The position numbers were made by a program, and so were the translations under genes. DNA of 64,000 nucleotides from Streptomyces sp. Sge12. GTDB lineage: Bacteria; Actinomycetota; Actinomycetes; Streptomycetales; Streptomycetaceae. This document shows positions 1 through 7,532 of the stretch, one piece after another (positions within the stretch are counted from its first letter, which is position 1; every line of letters begins with the position of its first letter). The stretch is taken from NCBI RefSeq assembly GCF_002080455.1, contig NZ_CP020555.1:6422501-6486500 (forward strand), in the 5' to 3' direction. The notes below the pieces were generated by a model. The model worked only from the letters and a program-made list of their open reading frames with translations. It did not search any database and was not told the DNA's origin.

Positions 1-2
1 AC

Positions 3-326
3 GCGCTGCAGGCAGGATCGGCGCCCACGCAGCCCGGAGAGGGCCTCAGCACGGTCCGGGACGAGTCGGGTGCCTCGGTCCACCACACCTGGTCCACCGG
101 CCCGCTGCCGGAGGAGGAGAGGGCGGCTGCCGTGGTGCGGGCGCAGGTGTACTTCCGGAGCGCGGGATGGAACGTACGTCCGATGCCGACGCGGGAGGGA
201 GTCCCGGCCGTCGTCGCCGGCCACCCCGGGGATCACACGGTCGCCCAGGTCGCGGCCTCGGCCACCGGGGCGGTGCGCGTCGCGGTGACGGCGCCCGCCA
301 CCGTTCCGACGGCCGCGGACGCGTGA
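3..326 (+). CDS. C-terminal end of a hypothetical protein (5' end outside window)
   Basis: The frame is open from the left window edge to a TGA at 324-326, giving about 107 residues with no preceding stop. This is therefore the 3' part of a longer gene. The visible part has no motif I recognise. It is Ala/Val/Thr-rich towards the end and contains a possible small domain (VVRAQVYFRSAGWNVRP). A secreted or lipoprotein hypothetical is possible but cannot be judged without the N terminus. The next gene (rpe) starts about 170 bp downstream in the same direction, and a separate transcript is likely. Confidence 0.6.
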   Translation, partial: ALQAGSAPTQPGEGLSTVRDESGASVHHTWSTGPLPEEERAAAVVRAQVYFRSAGWNVRPMPTREGVPAVVAGHPGDHTVAQVAASATGAVRVAVTAPATVPTAADA

Positions 327-498
327 CAGGAGGGGTCGGCCGCTGGTTCCCCGCACATCGCGCGGGGGCGTCGGGCCGGCGGTGGACCCCATCGATTCCG
401 GGCCGGCGGCTCCCGTCCCCCGGGACGACCCCCGCCCGGCGCGGGGCGACTTGCGGGGTCGTGGCCGGAACTCGGTGGGGGCATGGCACGCTTGGGGC

Positions 499-1185
499 AT
501 GGCCGCGCAGATTTATCCCAGCATCCTGTCCGCCGACTTCGCCCGACTCGCCGAGGAGGCGAAGGCCGTCGAGGGAGCCGACTGGCTGCATGTCGACGTC
601 ATGGACAACCATTTCGTCCCGAATCTCACCCTCGGTATGCCGATCGTGGAATCCCTGAGCAGGGCCACCGACATCCCGCTGGACCTCCACCTCATGATCG
701 AGAACCCGGACCGCTGGGCCCCGCAGTACGTGGAGGCCGGTGCGGGGTCGGTCACCTTCCACGCCGAGGCCGCCGCCGCGCCCGTGCGGCTCGCGCGGGA
801 GATCCGGGCCAAGGGGGCGCGCGCCTCCATGGCGCTCAAGCCCGCGACGCCGATCGAGCAGTACGAGGACATCCTCCCCGAGCTCGACATGCTGCTGATC
901 ATGACGGTCGAGCCCGGTTTCGGCGGCCAGCCCTTTCTCGACATCATGCTGCCGAAGATCCGCCGCACCCGGGAGCTGATCGCCAAGCACGGTCTGGAGC
1001 TGTGGCTCCAGGTGGACGGCGGGGTCTCGGCCTCGACGATCGAGCGCTGCGCCGAGGCCGGCGCCGATGTCTTCGTGGCCGGCAGCGCCGTCTACGGAGC
1101 GGTCGATCCGGCCGCCGCCGTGCGCACGCTGCGTGAGCAGGCGGGTGCGGCGATCGCAGCGGCGCCCTGGGCTTGCGACCACTGA
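499..1185 (+). CDS. rpe: Ribulose-phosphate 3-epimerase
   Basis: Interconverts D-ribulose 5-phosphate and D-xylulose 5-phosphate in the cytosolic pentose phosphate pathway. The 228-residue length is normal for a single-domain TIM barrel. The metal and catalytic residues are visible: H31 and D33 in LHVDVMD, H64 in LDLHLMIENP, and D173 in QVDGG. The phosphate-loop motif VEPGFGGQ lies near residues 137-144. The frame is open further upstream, to 382, but MAAQIYPSILSADF at 499 matches the family N terminus, so that start was chosen. A sugar-responsive SorC-type regulator follows about 115 bp downstream, separated by an operator-like inverted repeat. Confidence 0.95.
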   Translation: MAAQIYPSILSADFARLAEEAKAVEGADWLHVDVMDNHFVPNLTLGMPIVESLSRATDIPLDLHLMIENPDRWAPQYVEAGAGSVTFHAEAAAAPVRLAREIRAKGARASMALKPATPIEQYEDILPELDMLLIMTVEPGFGGQPFLDIMLPKIRRTRELIAKHGLELWLQVDGGVSASTIERCAEAGADVFVAGSAVYGAVDPAAAVRTLREQAGAAIAAAPWACDH

Positions 1186-1191
1186 ACCAAG

Positions 1192-1238
1192 CGTTGATGA
1201 ACAGCTCGGTGAACGGGAGCTGTCCAGGCTGATCAACG
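1192..1238. promoter_or_regulatory. Compound inverted repeat, candidate operator of the SorC-type regulator
   Basis: There are two nested inverted repeats between rpe and the regulator gene. The outer arms are CGTTGAT (1192-1198) and ATCAACG (1232-1238). The inner arms are ACAGCTC (1201-1207) and GAGCTGT (1217-1223). The position just upstream of a SorC/DeoR-family gene fits an autoregulatory operator. A transcription terminator is less likely because no T-run follows. The binding role is inferred from position and symmetry only. Confidence 0.45.
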
Positions 1239-1300
1239 GCCGTCGGATCTGACAGGATGAACGGCGAGTCGAGAGTGTGAACAGCAGTGAGGAGAGCGCG

Positions 1301-2323
1301 GTGTCTGCAATGTCGGCGGGACGGTCAGCCCTGCGGATGGGACCCGCGGAGCTGGTGCAGGCGGCGGCCATGGCGCGCCGCTTCTACCTGGAGGGCAAGT
1401 CCAAGATCCAGATCGCCGAGGAGTTCGGCGTGAGCCGCTTCAAGGTGGCCCGGGTCCTGGAGACCGCCCTGGAGCGTGACCTCGTACGCATCGAGATCCG
1501 GGTACCGGCCGAACTCGACGCGGAGCGGTCCGACGCGCTCAGAGCCCGGTACGGGCTCCGGCACGCCGTCGTCGTGGAGTCGCCCGCCGACGCCACCGAG
1601 GACGCGCCCGACCCGGAGAACCTGGGCGCGGTCGCCGCCGACCTGCTGGGCGAGCTCGTCAACGAGGGCGACGTACTGGGCCTGGCGTGGGGACGGTCGA
1701 CCATCCACATGGCCGCCTCCCTGCACAGGCTGCCCCAGTGCACCGTGGTGCAGCTGACCGGTGTGTACGACGCGGGCACCGCCGAGCGCGGCTCGGTCGA
1801 GGCCGTCCGCCGGGCCGCGCAGGTCTCCGGTGGCGACGCGCACCCGATCTACGCGCCGATGCTGCTGCCCGATCCGGCCACCGCGGCCGCGCTGCGCAGC
1901 CAGACCGGTATCGCACGCGCCTTCGAGTACTTCGACAAGGTGACGGTCGCGGCCGTCTCCATCGGCTCCTGGGAGCCGGGCATCTCGACCGTCCACGACA
2001 TGCTCACGGACGAGGAGCGGGCCCACTACGCCTCGCTGGGCGTCGCGGCCGAGATGTCGGCCCACCTCTTCGACGCCGAGGGGCGGCGGGTCGGCCGGGA
2101 CCTCGGCGAACGGTGCATCACGGTCGAGGCGGACCGGCTGCGGCGGATCCCCGAGGTCGTGGCGATCGCGGGCGGGCTGCGTAAGGCCTCCGCGATCGGG
2201 GCCGTGCTGAGGTCGGGTCTGGTGACCAGCCTCGTCACGGACACGGCGGTCGCCGACTACCTGCTCACCGAGTCGGCCCCAGGGCTGCGGCCGGCCCTGG
2301 ACCGCGCCGACCCGGACGACTGA
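1301..2323 (+). CDS. SorC/DeoR-type sugar-binding transcriptional regulator
   Basis: Cytosolic DNA-binding regulator of 340 residues. An N-terminal helix-turn-helix lies near residues 33-56 (KIQIAEEFGVSRFKVARVL). It is followed by a roughly 270-residue SorC-type effector domain with the typical LGLAWGRS segment and an AIGGGLRK-like phosphate-loop region near the C terminus. Known relatives bind phosphorylated sugars and control sugar or polyol operons. An earlier in-frame GTG exists at 1277, but GAGGAG at 1289-1294 lies 6 nt before the GTG at 1301, so the later start was chosen. Its position after rpe suggests sensing of a pentose- or triose-phosphate, which is inference. Confidence 0.85.
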   Translation: MSAMSAGRSALRMGPAELVQAAAMARRFYLEGKSKIQIAEEFGVSRFKVARVLETALERDLVRIEIRVPAELDAERSDALRARYGLRHAVVVESPADATEDAPDPENLGAVAADLLGELVNEGDVLGLAWGRSTIHMAASLHRLPQCTVVQLTGVYDAGTAERGSVEAVRRAAQVSGGDAHPIYAPMLLPDPATAAALRSQTGIARAFEYFDKVTVAAVSIGSWEPGISTVHDMLTDEERAHYASLGVAAEMSAHLFDAEGRRVGRDLGERCITVEADRLRRIPEVVAIAGGLRKASAIGAVLRSGLVTSLVTDTAVADYLLTESAPGLRPALDRADPDD

Positions 2324-2448
2324 TACGGCCTGACCGGCCATGACGGGCCCCGGCGGCCCTTCCGGTGCCGCCGCCGGTGCGGATGGTGCTGGAATTGAGA
2401 TCGGAACGGCGGACCGCGCGGCGGCCTGCGGGGCGCATACTGGTTCCA

Positions 2449-2670
2449 ATGACAAAGTCAGCAGTACCTCGCCGCCATTTGCCGTCCAGCCCGTTCAAGG
2501 CCCCCGTGGAACAGCCCATCCGGCAGTTCAACGTCGGCGACCGGGTTACTCACGATGAGCACGGCCTCGGCCGTGTCGTCGGAATCGAGGAGGGGATCGC
2601 TGTTCTCGTCGACTTCGGTTCGGTCCAGAAGCGAATCCTGAGTCCCTACACCAAGATGGCCGCCCTCTGA
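2449..2670 (+). CDS. Small conserved basic protein with SH3/Tudor-like segment
   Basis: A 73-residue protein. The N-terminal third is basic and Pro-rich. The second half (FNVGDRVTHDEHGLGRVVGIEEGIAVLVDFGSV) has the GDxVxHxxxGxGxVxxIE pattern of small beta-barrel folds such as the CarD/TRCF N-terminal or Tudor-like domains. That pattern could mean contact with RNA polymerase or nucleic acid, but this is not established. The ATG at 2449 is used because the conserved N terminus begins there. No strong ribosome-binding site precedes it, so leaderless translation is possible. Confidence 0.7.
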   Translation: MTKSAVPRRHLPSSPFKAPVEQPIRQFNVGDRVTHDEHGLGRVVGIEEGIAVLVDFGSVQKRILSPYTKMAAL

Positions 2671-2719
2671 GGCGACCGGGCGATTCGCGAGCGAATCGGA
2701 TATTTGGCACGATCGGTGC

Positions 2720-3184
2720 ATGATCTTTCGGAACGTGCCCCGATCGTTGCTGCGTTTGCTGGGGGCGTTGTTCCTCTGTGCCGCGCTGGTCGGTGCGGTG
2801 GGCTGTGGCGGGCAGAAGGCCGCGCCCGCGCCTGCTGATGCCGCCAGCGCCAGTGGCAGTGCTCGTACTGATGCCCGTGCCACTGCCGTCCCCGGGTGGG
2901 CGACGGGGATGGCCACCGTACGGGCCGACGGGCTGCCGCAGCAGGCCCGGGACGTGCTCGCGCTCATCGACAAGGGCGGGCCGTACCCCTACCGGCAGGA
3001 CGGCACGGTCTTCGGGAACTTCGAGAAGGCCCTGCCCGCGCACAAACGTGGCTACTACCACGAGTACACCGTGCGTACGCCGGGGGAGCGGGACCGCGGG
3101 GCCCGGCGGATCGTGACGGGCGAGGGTGGGGAGTTCTTCTACACGGACGACCACTACGAGACCTTCAAGGCGGTTCTGCGATGA
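2720..3184 (+). CDS. Secreted or lipid-anchored guanyl-specific ribonuclease, RNase Sa (T1/barnase) family
   Basis: A 154-residue extracytoplasmic RNase. Residues 1-29 form a signal sequence ending in AVGC, a non-ideal lipobox with Cys29, followed by an Ala/Pro-rich spacer. The catalytic domain covers about 70-154. By comparison with RNase Sa, the general base is E115 in YYHEYTV, the arginines are R126 and R130 in RGARRIVTGE, and the general acid is H145 in TDDHYETF. All are present, so the enzyme should be active. The stop codon overlaps the barstar-like gene start (ATGA), so toxin and inhibitor are translationally coupled. Likely roles are extracellular RNA scavenging or interbacterial toxicity. 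Confidence 0.88.
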   Translation: MIFRNVPRSLLRLLGALFLCAALVGAVGCGGQKAAPAPADAASASGSARTDARATAVPGWATGMATVRADGLPQQARDVLALIDKGGPYPYRQDGTVFGNFEKALPAHKRGYYHEYTVRTPGERDRGARRIVTGEGGEFFYTDDHYETFKAVLR

Positions 3185-3681
3185 GCCTGGACCCGCAGCC
3201 GCTCGCCCCGGCGCTCGAAGCCGCCGAAGCCGCGGGATGGACGACCGTACGGCTGGACCTGGACGGGGTACGCGGCAAGGCCGAGCTGATGCGGCGGTGC
3301 GGGGGTGCCCTGCGGCTGCCGGAGTGGGTCGGCGGGAACTGGGACGCGCTGGCCGATGCGCTGCGGGACCTGTCGTGGCTGCCGGTGCCGCGTGGTGCCG
3401 GTGCCGGTGCCGGTGCGGGCGGGGGCGGGGATGGGGATGGGGGGTGGCTGGTGGCGGTGACGTCGTGGCGGGGGTACGCGGCGGCCCGGCCGGGCGAGTG
3501 GGAGACGCTGGTCGAGGTGCTGGAGGAAGCCGTGGACTTCTGGCGGGGGCGGGGTCCTGGCGGGCCGGAGCTGGTGGTGGTGCTGGCCGATGCCGATGCC
3601 GATGCCGATGCCGATGCAGGGTCCGGGCCGGTTGCCGGGGCTCCGCCCCGGACCCCGCGCCTCAAACGCCGGCGAGGCTGA
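3181..3681 (+). CDS. Barstar-family ribonuclease inhibitor
   Basis: A 166-residue cytoplasmic inhibitor presumed to protect the producer from the RNase encoded just upstream (4-nt overlap). The barstar core is visible: LDLDGVRGKAELMRRCGGALRLPEWVGGNWDALADALRDL (written here as LDLDGVRGKAEL, then LPEWVGGNWDAL), with the GNWDAL element typical of barstars. The core is interrupted by a Gly/Ala-rich insert at about residues 72-86 and ends in a (Asp-Ala)n tract encoded by GCCGAT repeats at 3594-3617. The last codons and the TGA lie inside the first unit of a 29-bp tandem repeat, so the C terminus looks recently altered by repeat insertion. Confidence 0.85.
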   Translation: MSLDPQPLAPALEAAEAAGWTTVRLDLDGVRGKAELMRRCGGALRLPEWVGGNWDALADALRDLSWLPVPRGAGAGAGAGGGGDGDGGWLVAVTSWRGYAAARPGEWETLVEVLEEAVDFWRGRGPGGPELVVVLADADADADADAGSGPVAGAPPRTPRLKRRRG

Positions 3682-3739
3682 AAGTGCGCCTCAAGCGCCG
3701 GCGAGGCTGAAAGTGCGCCTCAAGCGCCGGCGAGGCTGA
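3661..3739. repeat. Three-unit 29-bp tandem repeat with the Streptomyces CGCCGGCGAGGCTGA element
   Basis: Near-identical 21-bp units (CTCAARCGCCGGCGAGGCTGA) start at 3661, 3690 and 3719, an exact 29-bp period joined by AAGTGCGC. I recall this short element as common between genes in Streptomyces chromosomes, usually after stop codons. The first unit supplies the barstar stop codon. The array ends about 24 bp before the stop of the convergent haemoglobin gene, so it fills the convergent intergenic space. Confidence 0.85.
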
Positions 3740-3762
3740 CGGACGGGGCTCCGCTCCCGGGG

Positions 3763-4239
3763 TCAGGTTTGGGGGGTGGGTGGGGTCCAGGGTGGGGTTT
3801 GGCCCCAGGACCAGATCGGGATCTTGGCCGCGTCGACCGGGGGCGGGTTGGGGCCCGAGTAGATCAGGGCCATGCGGGTGCCCCACTCGATGTAGTAGGC
3901 GAACACCCCGCGGAATTCGGGGTCCGTCGGGAGGCCGACCTCGTCGGCCGTGTCCATCAGCAGGTCGACCCAGCGGCGGCGCTGCTTCTCGGTGATCGCT
4001 CGGCCCAGGTGCTTGGTGGCCATGTGCTGGTGGCCGCCGTGGTGGGCGGTGTAGTCCGAGGGGCCGCCGAAGACCTCCGACAGCCAGACCGCGACGTGCT
4101 GCGGGTGCTCCGAGTCCATGCCCGCGAAGACCGGGGCCAGGATCTCGTCCTGGAGGGCGTGCGTGTAGAAGGCGTCCGTGAGGCGGTTCATCGCCTCCGC
4201 TCCGCCCATCCACTCGTAGATGGTGGGTGTGGTGCTCAT
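3763..4239 (-). CDS. Group II truncated haemoglobin
   Basis: A 158-residue haem protein of the 2-on-2 globin family, thought to bind O2 or NO or to act in peroxide/NO detoxification in the cytosol. The N-terminal YEWMGG start and the segment RLTDAFYTHALQDEILAPVF match the B/E helix region. The proximal-His region is HMATKHLGRAI, and the Trp in RRRWVDLLMDTA fits the conserved G8 Trp of group II. A Pro/Trp-rich tail (about residues 135-158) extends beyond the usual fold. The ATG at 4239 overlaps the stop of the upstream ABM gene by 4 nt, so they form a two-gene operon. Confidence 0.9.
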   Translation of the reverse strand: MSTTPTIYEWMGGAEAMNRLTDAFYTHALQDEILAPVFAGMDSEHPQHVAVWLSEVFGGPSDYTAHHGGHQHMATKHLGRAITEKQRRRWVDLLMDTADEVGLPTDPEFRGVFAYYIEWGTRMALIYSGPNPPPVDAAKIPIWSWGQTPPWTPPTPQT

Positions 4240-4565
4240 CGTTCTGCGGCGGCCTTTCCCGTGCCGACGACGCCCGTCACGAGGTAGTGCTGCATCTCCT
4301 CGATGGCGGTCACGTAGGGGCGGATCGCGTTGAAGAAGGCGGGGAACTGCGCTCCCTTGCGGAACCCGCCCAGGTGGTCCTCGATCGAGGTCCAGCGGAT
4401 CCGGAGGATGTAGCGCTCCTTCTCCTCCTCGCAGCGGGCCAGCTCGTAGTCGATGCATTCCGGCGAGGCGGCCAGGGACTCGGCGGCCCGGGCGTAGGCG
4501 TCCTCGAAGGCCGGTTGGTCGTCCAATGCGATCCGGTAGCGGATGTATTCGACGGTCGTGGTCAT
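4236..4565 (-). CDS. Antibiotic-biosynthesis-monooxygenase (ABM) domain protein
   Basis: A 109-residue dimeric alpha-beta-barrel protein. The pattern VEYIRYRIALDDQPAFEDAY, then SLAASPECIDYELARC and RYILRIRWTSIEDH is typical of ABM-family proteins, which include haem-degrading enzymes and cofactor-free monooxygenases. No catalytic residues decisive for a subgroup are recognised. The 4-nt overlap with the truncated haemoglobin gene suggests a joint role in haem or redox chemistry, for example haem handling or NO stress. That link is inferred from gene order. Confidence 0.8.
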   Translation of the reverse strand: MTTTVEYIRYRIALDDQPAFEDAYARAAESLAASPECIDYELARCEEEKERYILRIRWTSIEDHLGGFRKGAQFPAFFNAIRPYVTAIEEMQHYLVTGVVGTGKAAAER

Positions 4566-4638
4566 GGGTGCGTGCCTCTCCCTGGGTGTAGGTCGTCGCC
4601 AGCCTTACGCGATCACGTGCCGCCGTGGGCCGGATTCG

Positions 4639-5148
4639 TCATTCGGACCCGGACTTCATGGAGTCGGTGCTCCCCGCGACGTCGGGGCCCTGGGAGCGGA
4701 CCTGCCGGACCTTGTCCAGGGAGTCGCGCAGCTCCGTCAGCCATTCGTCCGTGTTGCGCCCGACGAGCCGGACGCACCAGGCGAGGGCGTCGGCCCGGCT
4801 GCGGGCCACGCCGCCGGCGACCAGGGTGTCGAGGACCTGGCGTTCGGACTGGCGCAGGCGGGTCATCACCGGGACGGCGAGGTGGGTGAAGAGCGTCGTC
4901 TCCTCGCCCGCCCGCACGCCCCAGGCGACCTTCCTGCGGTAGAGGGACTCGGCCTCGCGGGCCACCTCCATGCGCTGTTCGCGGGTGCGTTCGCGGAACT
5001 CCTTGACCGACTCGGTCGCCGGTATGACACCGACGACCGTGATCTCCTCGCGGTCGACGACGACGGAGTCGAGGGACGCGTAGACGTCGACCGGCAGGCG
5101 TTCGGCGAACCAGGTGCGGAGCTGTTCGCTCTGTTCGGCTGTAATCAT
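4639..5148 (-). CDS. Conserved hypothetical protein (169 aa)
   Basis: No function is recognised. The protein is soluble, charged and helical. The N-terminal half (WFAERLPVDVYASLDSVVVDREEITVVGVIP) looks like a small alpha/beta domain. The C-terminal half has a helix-rich segment (MTRLRQSERQVLDTLVAGGVARSRADALAWCVRLV) resembling a short helix-turn-helix or ribbon-helix-helix-like pattern, followed by a polar tail. It is transcribed in the same direction as the neighbouring haemoglobin and FAD-protein genes, but gaps of about 70 and 55 bp separate them. The ATG at 5148 has no clear ribosome-binding site. Confidence 0.6.
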   Translation of the reverse strand: MITAEQSEQLRTWFAERLPVDVYASLDSVVVDREEITVVGVIPATESVKEFRERTREQRMEVAREAESLYRRKVAWGVRAGEETTLFTHLAVPVMTRLRQSERQVLDTLVAGGVARSRADALAWCVRLVGRNTDEWLTELRDSLDKVRQVRSQGPDVAGSTDSMKSGSE

Positions 5149-5203
5149 GTAATCAACGTTGCATCCGTTGCGGCCTTGATCGCAAGGCCCGCGGCGTTCG
5201 CTC

Positions 5204-6967
5204 TCAGCCCATCGAGCGGTAGCGGTGGATGAGGGAGACGGCCATCGCCCCCTCGCCCACGCCCGAGGCGACCCGCTTCACCGAGTGGGCGCGGACGTCG
5301 CCCGCCGCGAAGACGCCGGGGACGCTCGTCTCCAGGGGGTACGGGGCGCGCTCCAGGCTCCATTCGGCCGGGAGCTCGCCGCCGTTCGAGATCAGGTCCG
5401 AGCCCGTGAGGACGAAGCCGTACTCGTCGCGCTCCACCACGCCCGCGAGCCAGTCGGTGTGCGGGCGGGCGCCGATGAAGGTGAACATGAAGCGGGCCGG
5501 GACCTCGCTGTCCGTGCCGGTGTCCGCGTCGTGGAGGGTGAGGCGCTCCAGGTGCTCCTCGCCGTCCAGCCGGACCACGGTCGTGCGCACCTTGACCTCG
5601 ATGTTCGGGGTGCGGTCGATCTCGTCGATCAGATAGCGGGACATGCTCGCGTCCAGGGAGGCCGCGCGGACCAGGATCGTCACGCGGGCGGCGTACTTGG
5701 CGAAGTGCACCGCGGCCTGACCCGCGGAGTTGGCCCCGCCGACGATGAACACGTGCTGCGAGATGCAGGCCGAGCTCTCCGTGGTGGCCGCGCCGTAGTA
5801 GAGGCCCGCCCCCTCGAAGCGGTCCGCGCCGGGGGCGTCGAGGCGGTTGTACGAGACCCCGGTGGCCAGGAGCACCGTCTCGGCGGAGATCTCCGTGCCG
5901 TCCGCCAGGGTGAGGATCTTCGCCGGGTCGTCCCGGGTCAGCGAGACCACTTCCACCGGGTGCAGGATCTCGGCGCCGAACCGGGAGGCCTGGATGGTGG
6001 CCCGGCGGGTCAGGTCGCCGCCCGAGAGGCCCGAGGGGAAGCCGAGGTAGTTCTCGATCAGGCTGGAGGTGCCGGCCTGGCCGCCCGGGGCGCGGGAGTC
6101 CAGCATCAGGGTCGACAGGCCCTCCGAGGCCGAGTAGACGCCCGCCGCCAGGCCCGCCGGGCCCGCGCCGACGATGACGCACTCGTAGTGCGGGCGGGAG
6201 GCGGTGGTGGCCAGGCCCAGGCGCTGGGCGAGCTGGGTGTCGGTCGGGGCGGAGAGCACCGACCCGTCGGGGAAGCGGACGAGGGGGAGTGCGCCTTCGG
6301 GCTGGGCGGCGATCAGGGTCAGCGCCTCCGGGTCCCGCTCGACGTTGAGGAAGCGGAACGGCTGGCCGTTGCGGGTGAAGAAGTCCCGGACGGCGTGGGT
6401 GCCGGGGGAGACCAGGTGCCCGGCGACGATGATCCCGTCGTACGCCGGCCGGTAGGTGGCCAGCCAGTCCGACAGCAGGTCGTCGAGGACCGGGAAGAGC
6501 CGCTCGTGCGGCGGGTCCCACGGCTTGAGCAGGTAGTAGTCCAGCCGGACCCGGTTGATGGCGGTGATCGCCGCGTCGGTCTCCGCGTAGGCCGTCAGCA
6601 GGACCCGGCGGGCGTCCGGGAAGCGGCTGACCGCCTCCAGCAGGAACTCGACGCCGGTCACGTCCGGCATGCGCTGGTCCACGAGGAACAGCGCCGGGTC
6701 GTGGCCGCGTTCGTCCAGGGAGTCCAGGATCTTCAGGGCGTCGGCGGCCGAGGAGGCGCCGAGCACCCGGTAGCGGTCGCCGTAGGCGCTGCGCAGGTCG
6801 CGGCGGACGGCGCGCAGCACCTGGGGGTCGTCGTCCACGGCGAGGATGACGGGCTTCCTGTGCTCGGCGCGTTCGGCGGCCGAGGCGGCCGAGGCGGCCG
6901 CGGTGGCCGTGGTGGTGGCGGTGGTCGCCGAGGCGGTGGCGGCGGAACTCTCCGGGGCCGCGCTCAT
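5204..6967 (-). CDS. Receiver domain fused to a thioredoxin-reductase-like FAD/NAD(P) oxidoreductase
   Basis: A 587-residue fusion. After an Ala/Ser/Thr-rich N terminus (1-35), a CheY-like receiver spans about 39-160 with D46/D47, phosphoacceptor D97 (FLVDQRMP), T125 and K148. A thioredoxin-fold-like linker (about 176-255) precedes a TrxR-like module with FAD motif GAGPAGLAAG at 267-276 and NAD(P) motif GGANSAG near 410. The redox CxxC of true thioredoxin reductases is missing: only C401 is present, in SSACISQ. It is therefore unlikely to reduce thioredoxin directly. The family is usually labelled fused response regulator/thioredoxin reductase. The start at 6967 overlaps the zinc-finger gene stop by 4 nt. 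Confidence 0.85.
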   Translation of the reverse strand: MSAAPESSAATASATTATTTATAAASAASAAERAEHRKPVILAVDDDPQVLRAVRRDLRSAYGDRYRVLGASSAADALKILDSLDERGHDPALFLVDQRMPDVTGVEFLLEAVSRFPDARRVLLTAYAETDAAITAINRVRLDYYLLKPWDPPHERLFPVLDDLLSDWLATYRPAYDGIIVAGHLVSPGTHAVRDFFTRNGQPFRFLNVERDPEALTLIAAQPEGALPLVRFPDGSVLSAPTDTQLAQRLGLATTASRPHYECVIVGAGPAGLAAGVYSASEGLSTLMLDSRAPGGQAGTSSLIENYLGFPSGLSGGDLTRRATIQASRFGAEILHPVEVVSLTRDDPAKILTLADGTEISAETVLLATGVSYNRLDAPGADRFEGAGLYYGAATTESSACISQHVFIVGGANSAGQAAVHFAKYAARVTILVRAASLDASMSRYLIDEIDRTPNIEVKVRTTVVRLDGEEHLERLTLHDADTGTDSEVPARFMFTFIGARPHTDWLAGVVERDEYGFVLTGSDLISNGGELPAEWSLERAPYPLETSVPGVFAAGDVRAHSVKRVASGVGEGAMAVSLIHRYRSMG

Positions 6968-7236
6968 GCCGGGTCCAGCATCAGCTGGTCGGCGTAGCAC
7001 CAGGCCCAGTCCTCACCGGGCTCGTGGGAGGCCGCGATGGCGTGCTCGGTGCTCCGGTAGTGCCGGGTGGCGTGACGGTTCCTCGACGAGTCGCAGCATC
7101 CGACGTGCCCGCAGCTGAGGCACATCCGCAGGTGCACCCAGGTGTCGCCGGCGACGAGGCACTCCTCGCAGCCCACCGCCGTGGGTTTCACCGGACGTAT
7201 CTGATCGATGTGTGTGCACAACAGGTCCATCGCCAT
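6964..7236 (-). CDS. UBP-type zinc-finger protein
   Basis: A 90-residue protein carrying a ubiquitin-protease-type zinc finger: CTH near residue 7, C23-x2-C26, C39-x2-C42, C47 and the following His residues (RHATRHYRSTEHA). In eukaryotes this fold binds the ubiquitin C terminus. In bacteria its ligand is unknown. The start MAMDLLCTH at 7236 is supported by a GA-rich ribosome-binding site in reverse orientation, although the frame is open further upstream. It is cotranscribed (ATGA overlap) with the receiver/TrxR-like fusion, suggesting a dedicated partner. Confidence 0.85.
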   Translation of the reverse strand: MAMDLLCTHIDQIRPVKPTAVGCEECLVAGDTWVHLRMCLSCGHVGCCDSSRNRHATRHYRSTEHAIAASHEPGEDWAWCYADQLMLDPA

Positions 7237-7532
7237 CGTCCCCGTCCCTCTCCTCGTGCTCCTGCACGTTCGGCAACGCATCAACACGGCCCGCACGCCC
7301 GCGATTCACGGCGCGTCCAGACCATAGGGCGGGGCCCCCGCAATGGTTCATCGAATCGGCCGAAGTCAGGTAGTCCTGAAGCTACTTCCTGACCTCCGCG
7401 GACGACTTCCTGAGGTGCCGCCACGACCTGGCCCGCTACCTCACGAAGTCGCACACCAGCGCTTTGACGAAGCCCCTGGGCGCGGCCAGTGTGGGGGACG
7501 CCAACGACAACAGGCGGCGCCTGGAGGAATAC
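7237..7532. promoter_or_regulatory. Divergent intergenic region with a palindromic candidate operator (7366-7379)
   Basis: This region separates the zinc-finger/TrxR-like pair from the 24-gene locus. It contains a perfect 5+4+5 inverted repeat, TCAGG-TAGT-CCTGA, at 7366-7379, with a further half-site (TTCCTGACC) about 10 bp later. From 7380 the frame of the downstream DJ-1-like gene stays open and reads like protein (SADDFLRCRHDLARYL), although no good start precedes it. It may be a gene remnant or an N-terminal extension. No convincing -10/-35 pair was found. Confidence 0.4.

Noticed and set aside
46..1371. 441-codon open frame on the minus strand across rpe
   Set aside because: It mirrors the rpe codons, has low-complexity Arg/Pro/Gly composition and no domain. 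Long antisense frames are normal in such GC-rich DNA.
5204..6967. Calling the receiver fusion a true thioredoxin reductase
   Set aside because: The redox-active CxxC is absent and only C401 is present, so a broader oxidoreductase name is safer.
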